NCBI GenBank assembly: GCA_964501265.1
Contig: CAZCSK010000083.1
Span: 1-5,936 of the forward strand
DNA length: 5,936 bases
DNA from: CAZCSK01 sp964501265
GTDB taxonomy: Bacteria; Actinomycetota; CADDZG01; JAHWKV01
Direction: 5' to 3'
The notes below the pieces were generated by a model. It ran no database searches, had not been told where the DNA came from, and worked only from the letters and a program-made list of their open reading frames with translations. Position numbers and translations under genes: made by a program. Of the stretch, positions 1-5,936 are shown one piece after another. How positions within the stretch are numbered: position 1 is the stretch's first letter; each line of letters starts with the position of its first letter.

Positions 1-2340
1 AAGGAGCCGAGGCGCGGCTATGTGGATCGAATCGAGCAAGGTGCATCCGAAGAAGAGGCCGAGCGCGAAGAGGCGCCTGTGTCGATGGCTGAAGGTTGGC
101 GAGCGGCTATGAGCATCACCACCGTTCGGCGTTTGTGTTACGCAACTCCTTTCGCATATGTGGGCGGAGGAGGGGTGGGCCTGTTGCTAGCGTTCTATTG
201 GACCGAGGTTTTCCACCTCGATGCCAGATCCCGTGGATACCTGGCGACTGCAGGTGCGATAGCCGCAATGTTTGGTTTACTTTATGCGGCGCCACTCGCA
301 GACCGATTGTTGCAGTACAAGCCCGGGCGCCTGATGACTCTACTCGCCTCTTTGACGTTTGTGCAATGCGGTGGGTTCCTTCTTCTGGCGCTTTCGCCGA
401 GCTTGTGGCTATCGATACTGGTTTCGCTTCCACTAGCCGCGAGCGGTGCCGTTATCATCACTTACCTAATAACAATTCTCTCGCTAACGACCCCGGCTCG
501 TATCCGGGGACTCGGCATCCAATCGACTGCACCATGGTCAATCCCAGGCCTTATCGCCTTCCCTCTAATAATCGGTGCCACTCAGGATTGGGGAGTGCGA
601 AGGGGCATTCTCGTCTTCATCCCGTTGGTGGCTATCGCTGGTTTGATTTATGCGAGCGCGGCGTTGGGGGTCGAGCGCGACATCCGGGCGGCACGCGCGG
701 CGGCTCTGGCGGCCGAGGAAGCCCGGAAAGCAAGAGCCTCGGGTCGCTCTAAGATGCTCATCTGTCGTGACCTCGAACTCAATTATTTCGGTGTACAGGT
801 GCTCTTCCACGTCGACTTCGATGTTGAAGAGGGCGAGTTGGTAGCCCTTCTCGGCACAAATGGTGCGGGCAAATCGACCTTGTTGCGCGCGATATCGGGA
901 GTCCAGGAAGCTACCAACGGTGCGATCTTCCTTGATGGTGTCGACATCACTCACGCGCCTCCCTACCAAAACGCCCAAAACGGAATCGTCATGGTGCCAG
1001 GGGGTCATGCGATCTTTCCAACTCTGACGGTTGAAGAGAACCTTCGGACTGCCGCGTGGATGTATAGGGAGGAAGAGGAGTATGTGCAAAAAGGGATCGA
1101 GCGAGTCCTGGAAGACTTCCCGATTCTTAGGGAGCGCTACGGGCAGATGGCGGGCAACCTCTCAGGTGGCGAGCAGCAGATGGTCGCTCTCGGACAAGCA
1201 TTTCTAATGCGACCGCGCCTGTTGATGATCGACGAACTGTCGCTCGGGCTTGCCCCGGCAATCGTCGAACAGATCTTGGACACAGTTCGCAAGATCCACA
1301 AGCAGGGCACAACGATCATCGTGGTCGAGCAGTCAGTCAACGTCGCACTTTCCATCGCCGAGCGCGCCGTGTTCATGGAGAAGGGAGAAGTGCGCTTCGA
1401 TGGCACGGTGAAAGAACTTCTCCGTCATCCCGAGCTGGTTCGATCTGTGTTCATGGGTGGAGCAGTCTCGGCCCCCGGGGTCGGGGCAAAGGGCTCGCGA
1501 AACGCCACGGAGCAGGAGAAAATCCTGCAGGTCGAAGACGTGCACTTGGGATTTGGCGGAGTGCAGGCTCTGCGAGGCGCCGGCCTCGAAGTGGCTGCCG
1601 GAGAGATTGTCGGAATCATCGGGCCTAACGGTGCGGGTAAGACGACTCTCTTCGACGTAATCTCGGGCTTTGTCCGGCCGGACTCAGGTAGCGTGACACT
1701 GGATGCAATCGACATCACGCGTTTGGCACCCGATGCCAGAGCAAGGCTTGGGTTGGGCCGCTCATTCCAAAACGCTCGCTTGTTCCCCGCAATGACCGTT
1801 CGCGAGAACATCGCAGTTGCTTACCAGCGTCATATGGCCGCGCGCAACCCCTTGCTTGCAGCAGTCTGGGCGCCTTCGCTGCGCCGAGCGGAACGCAGGC
1901 TGGGCAGGCACATTGATTCGCTGATCGAACAGTTGGGCTTGGACGCCTACGCCGACAAGTTCGTCAACGAGTTGTCCACGGGTACCCGCAGAGCAGTCGA
2001 TATCGCCTGCGTTATGGCCTCGCAGCCCCGCGTCCTTCTTCTCGACGAACCTTCTTCGGGACTCGCGCAAGCCGAGACTGAAGAGCTTGGGCCCCTCTTG
2101 CTTCGTTTGGCCAAACAAACGGAATGCGCGATGCTCGTCATCGAGCACGATGTCCCACTAATCACCTCCATTTCGGGCCGCATGTACGCCATGGACCTGG
2201 GTGCGGTGATAGCTTCGGGTACTCCTAGGCAGGTTCAGGAAGACCCCAAGGTCAGGGGTTCGTACCTTGCTGCCTCAGCCGACGTGATGGCCCGGTCCGA
2301 CTTGAGCACAGCTGTAAGAGTGCAACAACCAAATCAATGA
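1..2340 (+). CDS. MFS transporter fused to LivF-like and LivG-like ABC ATPase domains (5' partial)
   Basis: The frame is open from base 1 to the TGA at 2338-2340. A GTG at 22 is the first possible start, but the seven codons before it read KEPRRGY, which matches the central cytoplasmic loop of MFS proteins (after helix 6). The true start is therefore very probably upstream and an N-terminal MFS half is missing. Numbering from GTG 22: six hydrophobic helices at about 39-60, 73-92, 104-124, 129-155, 164-186 and 194-215; an Ala/Arg/Glu-rich linker at 217-243; a LivF-like ATPase at about 245-480 (Walker A 278-286, VPGG 325-328 in the Q-loop region, signature LSGGE 380-384, Walker B D404/E405, Gln437 at the H-switch); a linker at 481-500; and a LivG-like ATPase at about 501-755 (Walker A 534-542, Q-loop Q583, signature LSTGT 651-655, Walker B D675/E676, H-switch H709). 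LivF/LivG normally drive branched-chain amino acid or related uptake through LivH/LivM. No permease or binding protein is visible here, so the substrate is unknown. Domain calls are firm; the transport mechanism of the fusion is not. Confidence 0.9.
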   Translation, partial: KEPRRGYVDRIEQGASEEEAEREEAPVSMAEGWRAAMSITTVRRLCYATPFAYVGGGGVGLLLAFYWTEVFHLDARSRGYLATAGAIAAMFGLLYAAPLADRLLQYKPGRLMTLLASLTFVQCGGFLLLALSPSLWLSILVSLPLAASGAVIITYLITILSLTTPARIRGLGIQSTAPWSIPGLIAFPLIIGATQDWGVRRGILVFIPLVAIAGLIYASAALGVERDIRAARAAALAAEEARKARASGRSKMLICRDLELNYFGVQVLFHVDFDVEEGELVALLGTNGAGKSTLLRAISGVQEATNGAIFLDGVDITHAPPYQNAQNGIVMVPGGHAIFPTLTVEENLRTAAWMYREEEEYVQKGIERVLEDFPILRERYGQMAGNLSGGEQQMVALGQAFLMRPRLLMIDELSLGLAPAIVEQILDTVRKIHKQGTTIIVVEQSVNVALSIAERAVFMEKGEVRFDGTVKELLRHPELVRSVFMGGAVSAPGVGAKGSRNATEQEKILQVEDVHLGFGGVQALRGAGLEVAAGEIVGIIGPNGAGKTTLFDVISGFVRPDSGSVTLDAIDITRLAPDARARLGLGRSFQNARLFPAMTVRENIAVAYQRHMAARNPLLAAVWAPSLRRAERRLGRHIDSLIEQLGLDAYADKFVNELSTGTRRAVDIACVMASQPRVLLLDEPSSGLAQAETEELGPLLLRLAKQTECAMLVIEHDVPLITSISGRMYAMDLGAVIASGTPRQVQEDPKVRGSYLAASADVMARSDLSTAVRVQQPNQ

Positions 2341-2344
2341 AGGG

Positions 2345-2351
2345 AAGGTGA
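2345..2351 (+). promoter_or_regulatory. Shine-Dalgarno site that decides the moxR start
   Basis: AAGGTGA matches the 3' end of the consensus AAGGAGGTGA and is followed by an 8-nt spacer and GTG at 2360. The alternative in-frame GTG at 2348 lies inside this motif, and only an AAGGGA lies 2 nt upstream of it, which is too close. This favours GTG 2360 by sequence alone. Confidence 0.55.
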
Positions 2352-2359
2352 CGCGGCAG

Positions 2360-3376
2360 GTGGCAACCAAGATCGCAACCAAAGCAAAGCAACCAGTTAA
2401 GGCGCGAGGAGGGCTTTCTACCAAGGCCTTTCAGGCGAGGTTCGAGGAAATCGTTCAGAACATCAAACACGTCATTAAGGGCAAGGACGACATCATCCGC
2501 CGGGCCATCGTGGGGATGATTGCCGACGGGCACATTCTGTTTGACGACTATCCAGGGACCGGCAAAACAATGCTGGCGAGAGCCATCTCCCAGACGATCA
2601 ACGCAGAGTGGTCCCGAATCCAGTGCACACCGGATCTCCTGCCGGGTGACATCACGGGGTCCCCAGTCCTCGATCGAAAGACCGGCGAGTTTGTTTTCCG
2701 CCCCGGCCCCATCTTTGCGAGCGTATTCCTTGCCGATGAGGTAAACCGGGCCACCCCCAAAACACAGTCGGCGCTATTGGAAGCGATGCAGGAGAAGAAC
2801 GTTACTGTCGACGGCGTCACCTACGCCTTGCCTCGGCCGTTCTTTGTCCTCGCGACTCAAAACCCAATAGAACTGGCCGGGACTTTCCCATTGCCCGAAG
2901 CACAGTTGGACCGGTTCCTCTTCAAACTAAGCCTTGGTTACGCCGATCGCGACTCCGAGGCTGACGTGCTCTTGACTAACAGCACACAGGAGGCAATCCT
3001 AAGCCTCGGGCCAGTTGTTGAGACCGACGAAGTCATCGCCATGACCCAGTGGGCGTCCGGAGTCACCCTCTCCGCAGCCGTTAGGTACTACATCATCGAC
3101 TTGGTCGATGCCACCAGACACGATCCATCTCTCCAGTTGGGCGCGAGCACTCGTGCATCGCTTGCCCTAATGAGAGCCGCCCGTGTGCTCGCGGCATCAC
3201 AGGGCCGGGAGGATGTGATACCAGACGACGTCAAGGTCCTGGCACAGCCCGTCCTAGCGCACCGTTTGATCCTGGGGTCCGACGCCCAGCTGCGAGATGA
3301 AACCGTCGAGATGGTTGTCGAGCGTGTTGTGACGCGAATCAAAGTTCCAGTTGGGCTGGCGCGCCAGGGGGCATGA
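2360..3376 (+). CDS. MoxR-family AAA+ ATPase
   Basis: This is a cytoplasmic AAA+ ATPase of the MoxR family, about 338 residues and so of usual family length. MoxR proteins are thought to act as chaperones or remodelers for von Willebrand A-type partners. Numbering from GTG 2360: a basic, Lys-rich N-terminus (about 1-20); Walker A with YPGTGKT at 64-70; a conserved RPGP at 114-117; Walker B LADE at 124-127, followed by VNRA; sensor 1 ATQNP at 165-169; arginine-finger region PEAQLDRF at 179-186 (R185); and a C-terminal lid with GASTRA at 261-266 (candidate sensor 2 R265). The first P-loop position is Asp63 rather than Gly, which I recall as common in actinobacterial MoxR proteins. GTG 2360 is preferred over in-frame GTG 2348 because of the well-spaced AAGGTGA. 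The gene follows the transporter fusion by 19 nt and its TGA stop overlaps an ATG (ATGA at 3373-3376), pointing to coupling with the DUF58 gene downstream. Confidence 0.95.
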   Translation: MATKIATKAKQPVKARGGLSTKAFQARFEEIVQNIKHVIKGKDDIIRRAIVGMIADGHILFDDYPGTGKTMLARAISQTINAEWSRIQCTPDLLPGDITGSPVLDRKTGEFVFRPGPIFASVFLADEVNRATPKTQSALLEAMQEKNVTVDGVTYALPRPFFVLATQNPIELAGTFPLPEAQLDRFLFKLSLGYADRDSEADVLLTNSTQEAILSLGPVVETDEVIAMTQWASGVTLSAAVRYYIIDLVDATRHDPSLQLGASTRASLALMRAARVLAASQGREDVIPDDVKVLAQPVLAHRLILGSDAQLRDETVEMVVERVVTRIKVPVGLARQGA

Positions 3377-4670
3377 GCTGAGCAAAACCGCTACGACTTT
3401 TCGACCCCTGTCCATGTGGGGGAAATTGCTCGACGTTCTCGAGCGTAAAGTTGGCATCACCTCGAGCGGGTTAATTTTCGTTGCTCTGTCATTTGTTGGG
3501 TGGTTTCTTGCATACAAGGTCGGGGGCCGCGTTCTGTTCTTGCTCGTTTATGGCGCGGGCATCGTCCTGGTCGTTTCATTCATGCTCGGCCGGCGACGCC
3601 TCTTGCTCGATGTCACCCGATCGAAGATTCCCGGGCGTGTACGTGAAGGTCAGATCGTAAATGTGGAACTCCAACTAAAGTCCCGCCGACGGGTAAGTAC
3701 TGTGATTCTCGAAGAGACCCTGCACCCGCATTTGGGAAGCACGGTTCGGGTTCCAATTCCCTCGTTACCAAGTGGTGAGGAGGTCACTCATTCGTACAGC
3801 TTTGCCCCTGCAGTAAGAGGGGTCTACAAGGTAGGACCCCTTGAGGCTACTTGGAGTGACCCGTTCGGGCTCACGCGTAAGAGGGCGCTGCTGACCGAGC
3901 CAATTGAAATCATTGTCCATCCGTCGACGGAGGTGGTCAAAGATCGGGTACTCAGTCGTGAGTGGGAGGACCCGCCGATCAGGCCCCCAATCTCCAAGCC
4001 GTGGCCAACGGGTTTCGAGTTTTATGGAATGCGGGAATACGCGCCAGGCGACGATCCAAGACGCATCATCTGGCGCGCAACCGCTCGAACGCTCGACCCG
4101 ATAACTCATCAGGGTCAGATCCTGATGAAGGAATCTGAGCAAGGCATCACAGACCGAGTCTCGATCGTGCTCGACACAGATTTGCGGACCCACAGCCCAG
4201 GCGAGGTGAGCGAGACATTCGAGACGGCGGTGCGCGCGGCCGCCTCGCTTGGAACCAAACACTTGAAGGACGGGTTTGCGGTGACGCTCGAGATAAACGG
4301 CCGGCGCCTCTTCAACCAGCTTCGCGGCGGAACCAAGCGCATGCAGCTACTCGACGAACTAGCGAGAGTGAACCGCGAACGGGTCTCCTTGACCAAAGCG
4401 CTGGAGAGAATGATGACCACCGGCCGGGGCCAACTCCACAACGTTGTCGTGACTCCCCATCTCGACGAAGAGGCCACGGGCAGGCTTCGAATTCTCATCG
4501 ACCGCGGCGTGTCAATGATGGTGGCGCTCGTACAATGGGACGAGACCGACCCGGACTCGATCCGTCGGGCGTCGACTCTTGGGTGCAACATCGTCGAGAT
4601 CAGTTCTTCCTCGCCCCTTGAGGCTGCTTTTGCCAGAGTTATCGGCGCGGGGGTTCGGCGTGAGCGTTGA
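3351..4670 (+). CDS. DUF58 domain protein with two N-terminal membrane helices
   Basis: This is a DUF58 family protein, up to 439 residues. Numbering from TTG 3351: two hydrophobic helices at about 37-55 and 60-80; a beta-rich region at about 85-190 with a PFGL motif typical of the family; the DUF58 hallmark FYGMREYAPGDDPRR at 224-238 followed by IIWRATAR (to 246); then a von Willebrand A-like region. The position expected for the metal-binding DxSxS reads DTDLR (275-279), so the metal site looks degenerate. The start is uncertain. TTG 3351 is the longest choice but lacks a ribosome site and overlaps moxR by 26 nt. CTG 3378 has AGGGGG 6 nt upstream and would give a protein starting MSKTATT. 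ATG 3414 is the first in-frame ATG but has no ribosome site. The ATG at 3373 is out of frame because of a 5-bp duplication. DUF58 genes commonly follow moxR, and the product probably works with that ATPase at the membrane. Its biochemical role is not established. Confidence 0.92.
   Translation: MGWRARGHELSKTATTFRPLSMWGKLLDVLERKVGITSSGLIFVALSFVGWFLAYKVGGRVLFLLVYGAGIVLVVSFMLGRRRLLLDVTRSKIPGRVREGQIVNVELQLKSRRRVSTVILEETLHPHLGSTVRVPIPSLPSGEEVTHSYSFAPAVRGVYKVGPLEATWSDPFGLTRKRALLTEPIEIIVHPSTEVVKDRVLSREWEDPPIRPPISKPWPTGFEFYGMREYAPGDDPRRIIWRATARTLDPITHQGQILMKESEQGITDRVSIVLDTDLRTHSPGEVSETFETAVRAAASLGTKHLKDGFAVTLEINGRRLFNQLRGGTKRMQLLDELARVNRERVSLTKALERMMTTGRGQLHNVVVTPHLDEEATGRLRILIDRGVSMMVALVQWDETDPDSIRRASTLGCNIVEISSSSPLEAAFARVIGAGVRRER
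3366..3371 (+). promoter_or_regulatory. Candidate ribosome binding site for the DUF58 gene
   Basis: AGGGGG differs from AGGAGG at one base. It lies 1 nt before the out-of-frame ATG at 3373 (too close) but 6 nt before the in-frame CTG at 3378 (good spacing). It supports a start near 3378 rather than TTG 3351, which lies upstream of it. Confidence 0.35.
3374..3383 (+). repeat. Perfect 5-bp tandem duplication TGAGC at the moxR/DUF58 junction
   Basis: TGAGC occurs twice in a row. The first copy contains the moxR stop (TGA 3374-3376). The second contains the TGA at 3379-3381 that closes the two-codon frame ATG AGC from 3373. Removing one copy would give ATG AGC AAA ACC, in frame with the DUF58 protein and overlapping the moxR stop as ATGA. 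The repeat is read directly; that it arose by recent duplication or sequencing error is inference. Confidence 0.85.
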
Positions 4671-5936
4671 CGTGCACGAACTGAAACGCGGAGGCGCGAC
4701 CCTCAAAAGCGCGACGAGTCCGGAGGACGGGGGTCGCGCCCTCGAGCACTTGCCGCCTGAAGATGAAGGACTCTCCGCCCCAACCGGAGAAGACAGCCGA
4801 CCCGTTAGCGCTCTTCTAACGTGCGTCGCGGTCTTCTTATCAGTCTCAGCGGCCGGGTGGATTGTGTCCGGCGTCTTTCATGGTGCGCTTCCAAAAGTCA
4901 TCGCGATATTGGGCGCGCTGGTGGGCGTCGCCCCTGTCGCCTACTCCTACCGGACTCGCTTCCCAAGTGCAATTCAATACTTGACACTGCCTCTATCGAT
5001 GTTGGTGGGAGCACTCATCGTTTTGCCGGACGTTAAGGGAGGGAGCGCGAGCCTTCCCGGACTGGTCCAAGAAGCGCTTCGATCGGGCGGCGTAGGTCAA
5101 CCTCCGATCCCGTTCGATCCTGGATGGAGGTTCATCATGGTGGTCCTCCTCGCGACGATTGGAGTCGCGGCCGCGACACTTTCCATTGGACTGGGCAGAC
5201 CTAAGATCGGCGCGTTCATGCCGGTTCCGTTGATGTTTGCGGCCGCGCTAAACCAGCCGGATGAGCAGACCCTAGTGACGAGTGGCGTCGCGCTCGTCTT
5301 GCTCTTCGCATCGGTCGCAGTCTCCTACGGAATAGAACTCGGACGCGATGGGGCGACCTCCGGCAAATTCGAGATCCGCCGATTCATCCGTGGGGGCGTT
5401 GTGGTCGCGGTACTCATTGGGGGGCTCGGACTCTTGAGCCAAATGGGCTTCCTGTTTCCCGAGCAGCAGCGCGATGAAGTAATCCCGCCGATGAAGCCCG
5501 AGCCCTCGCCCCCGGAGGCCGACCGAATCCTGTTCACGGCGACGGCCAACCGTCCAGGTCCTTGGCGCTTGGGCGTACTCGACGTTTACGACGGACAAGC
5601 TTGGTTGCTGCCTCCTTATGACACGAGACGCTTGAGGGACGTAACTGAAAACGGAAAGATCGCGGAGGCCCTCGGTGTCATTAAACCCGACCCCGAGACC
5701 GGAGAGCTGAAGAAGTTCACAGCGAGCTTCGTCATCAAGGACATGAAAGGCCATGTTCTCCCCAGTGTCGGCAATCCCAATGTTGTCGAGACCGCCGGCT
5801 TCGCTCTCCAGTACGACCCGAGGACGCAGATGTTTCGCCTTCCCGCCAATCGCGCGACTAAAGGCATGGCCTACAGAGTGGACAGCCCTGCTCCGCCGAG
5901 CCGCAAGGAGCTATCAGAAGCGCCGCAGCCTTCGAG
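4660..5936 (+). CDS. TgpA-like membrane transglutaminase, N-terminal part (3' partial)
   Basis: A frame beginning at GTG 4660 has no stop up to the window edge, giving 425 residues. The N-terminus (1-47) is polar and acidic. Seven hydrophobic segments follow at about 49-73, 78-97, 103-123, 156-179, 184-198, 205-226 and 242-267. After these comes a Pro/Glu-rich stretch (about 268-287) and a soluble, presumably extracytoplasmic region containing PWRLGVLDVYDGQAW at 301-315, a pattern typical of TgpA proteins just after their membrane domain. TgpA-type proteins are usually about 650-800 residues, with a transglutaminase-like Cys-His-Asp core after this region, so the catalytic part should lie past base 5936 and cannot be checked. 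The start overlaps the DUF58 stop by 11 nt, with GGGGG 6 nt upstream as a weak ribosome site; GTG 4672 is a less likely alternative. Position directly after moxR and DUF58 strongly supports the call. The substrate is unknown. Confidence 0.87.
   Translation, partial: MSVDVHELKRGGATLKSATSPEDGGRALEHLPPEDEGLSAPTGEDSRPVSALLTCVAVFLSVSAAGWIVSGVFHGALPKVIAILGALVGVAPVAYSYRTRFPSAIQYLTLPLSMLVGALIVLPDVKGGSASLPGLVQEALRSGGVGQPPIPFDPGWRFIMVVLLATIGVAAATLSIGLGRPKIGAFMPVPLMFAAALNQPDEQTLVTSGVALVLLFASVAVSYGIELGRDGATSGKFEIRRFIRGGVVVAVLIGGLGLLSQMGFLFPEQQRDEVIPPMKPEPSPPEADRILFTATANRPGPWRLGVLDVYDGQAWLLPPYDTRRLRDVTENGKIAEALGVIKPDPETGELKKFTASFVIKDMKGHVLPSVGNPNVVETAGFALQYDPRTQMFRLPANRATKGMAYRVDSPAPPSRKELSEAPQPS

Noticed and set aside
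22..24. GTG at 22 as the true start of the first gene
   Set aside because: The frame is open upstream to base 1 and the preceding residues fit an MFS central loop. A six-helix half transporter starting mid-loop is less likely than a gene cut by the window edge.
96..752. 218-residue ORF in another + frame over the MFS region
   Set aside because: Its product is low in hydrophobic segments and rich in Arg/Gly/Ser, typical of a shadow frame, while the overlapping frame encodes six clear helices.
565..1089. 174-residue ORF on the minus strand
   Set aside because: It spans the MFS-to-LivF junction of a clearly real gene on the other strand and its translation shows no family features.
754..2340. 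Separate LivF-LivG gene starting at the internal ATG 754
   Set aside because: The ATG is in frame but has no ribosome site just upstream, and the frame before it is a continuous, well-formed MFS half. A fusion is the simpler reading.
3765..4262. 165-residue ORF on the minus strand
   Set aside because: It lies entirely within the conserved DUF58 region, whose hallmark motif is on the + strand; no independent coding evidence.
4821..5036. 71-residue + strand ORF
   Set aside because: It is out of frame inside the membrane-helix region of the TgpA-like gene and has no ribosome site or domain.
5272..5754. 160-residue ORF on the minus strand
   Set aside because: It lies wholly inside the TgpA-like gene, has no recognisable domain, and is best explained as a GC-rich antisense shadow.

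Overview
The window is fully coding on the + strand. It holds four tightly packed genes with gaps of 19 nt or less or short overlaps, no RNA genes, no mobile elements and no stretch of 300 bases without a gene. Moderately high GC, frequent GTG and possibly TTG/CTG starts, a LivF/LivG-type ABC pair fused to a major facilitator (MFS) half, and a moxR-DUF58-tgpA cluster together suggest an actinobacterium. An Acidimicrobiia-like lineage is a guess from the style of the proteins, not something the sequence proves.

Layout. (1) Positions 1-2340: the 3' part of a large fusion gene. The frame is open back to base 1 and the first residues look like the central cytoplasmic loop of an MFS transporter, so the N-terminal MFS half lies upstream. 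The visible part encodes six membrane helices (a C-terminal MFS half), then a LivF-like and a LivG-like ATPase domain. (2) About 2360-3376: a MoxR-family AAA+ ATPase. (3) About 3351/3378-4670: a DUF58 protein with two N-terminal membrane helices. (4) 4660-5936: the N-terminal 425 residues of a TgpA-like membrane transglutaminase, running off the right edge. Its catalytic core should lie just beyond the window.

How they work together. MoxR, DUF58 and TgpA-like transglutaminase genes form a widely recurring bacterial cluster. The usual reading is a MoxR ATPase acting as chaperone or remodeler on a von Willebrand A-like DUF58 partner, with a membrane-anchored transglutaminase-like enzyme acting outside the membrane; the substrate is generally unknown. 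The MFS-LivF-LivG fusion sits 19 nt upstream of moxR with no visible terminator, so the four may share a transcript. A functional link between the transporter and the moxR cluster is only inferred.

Most notable points. A perfect 5-bp tandem duplication (TGAGC) sits exactly on the moxR/DUF58 junction and throws what looks like a classic ATGA overlap start out of frame. In the transporter fusion, the departures from ABC consensus in both ATPase domains fall on the same predicted composite ATP site. I see no clearly new defence, mobile or RNA system here.
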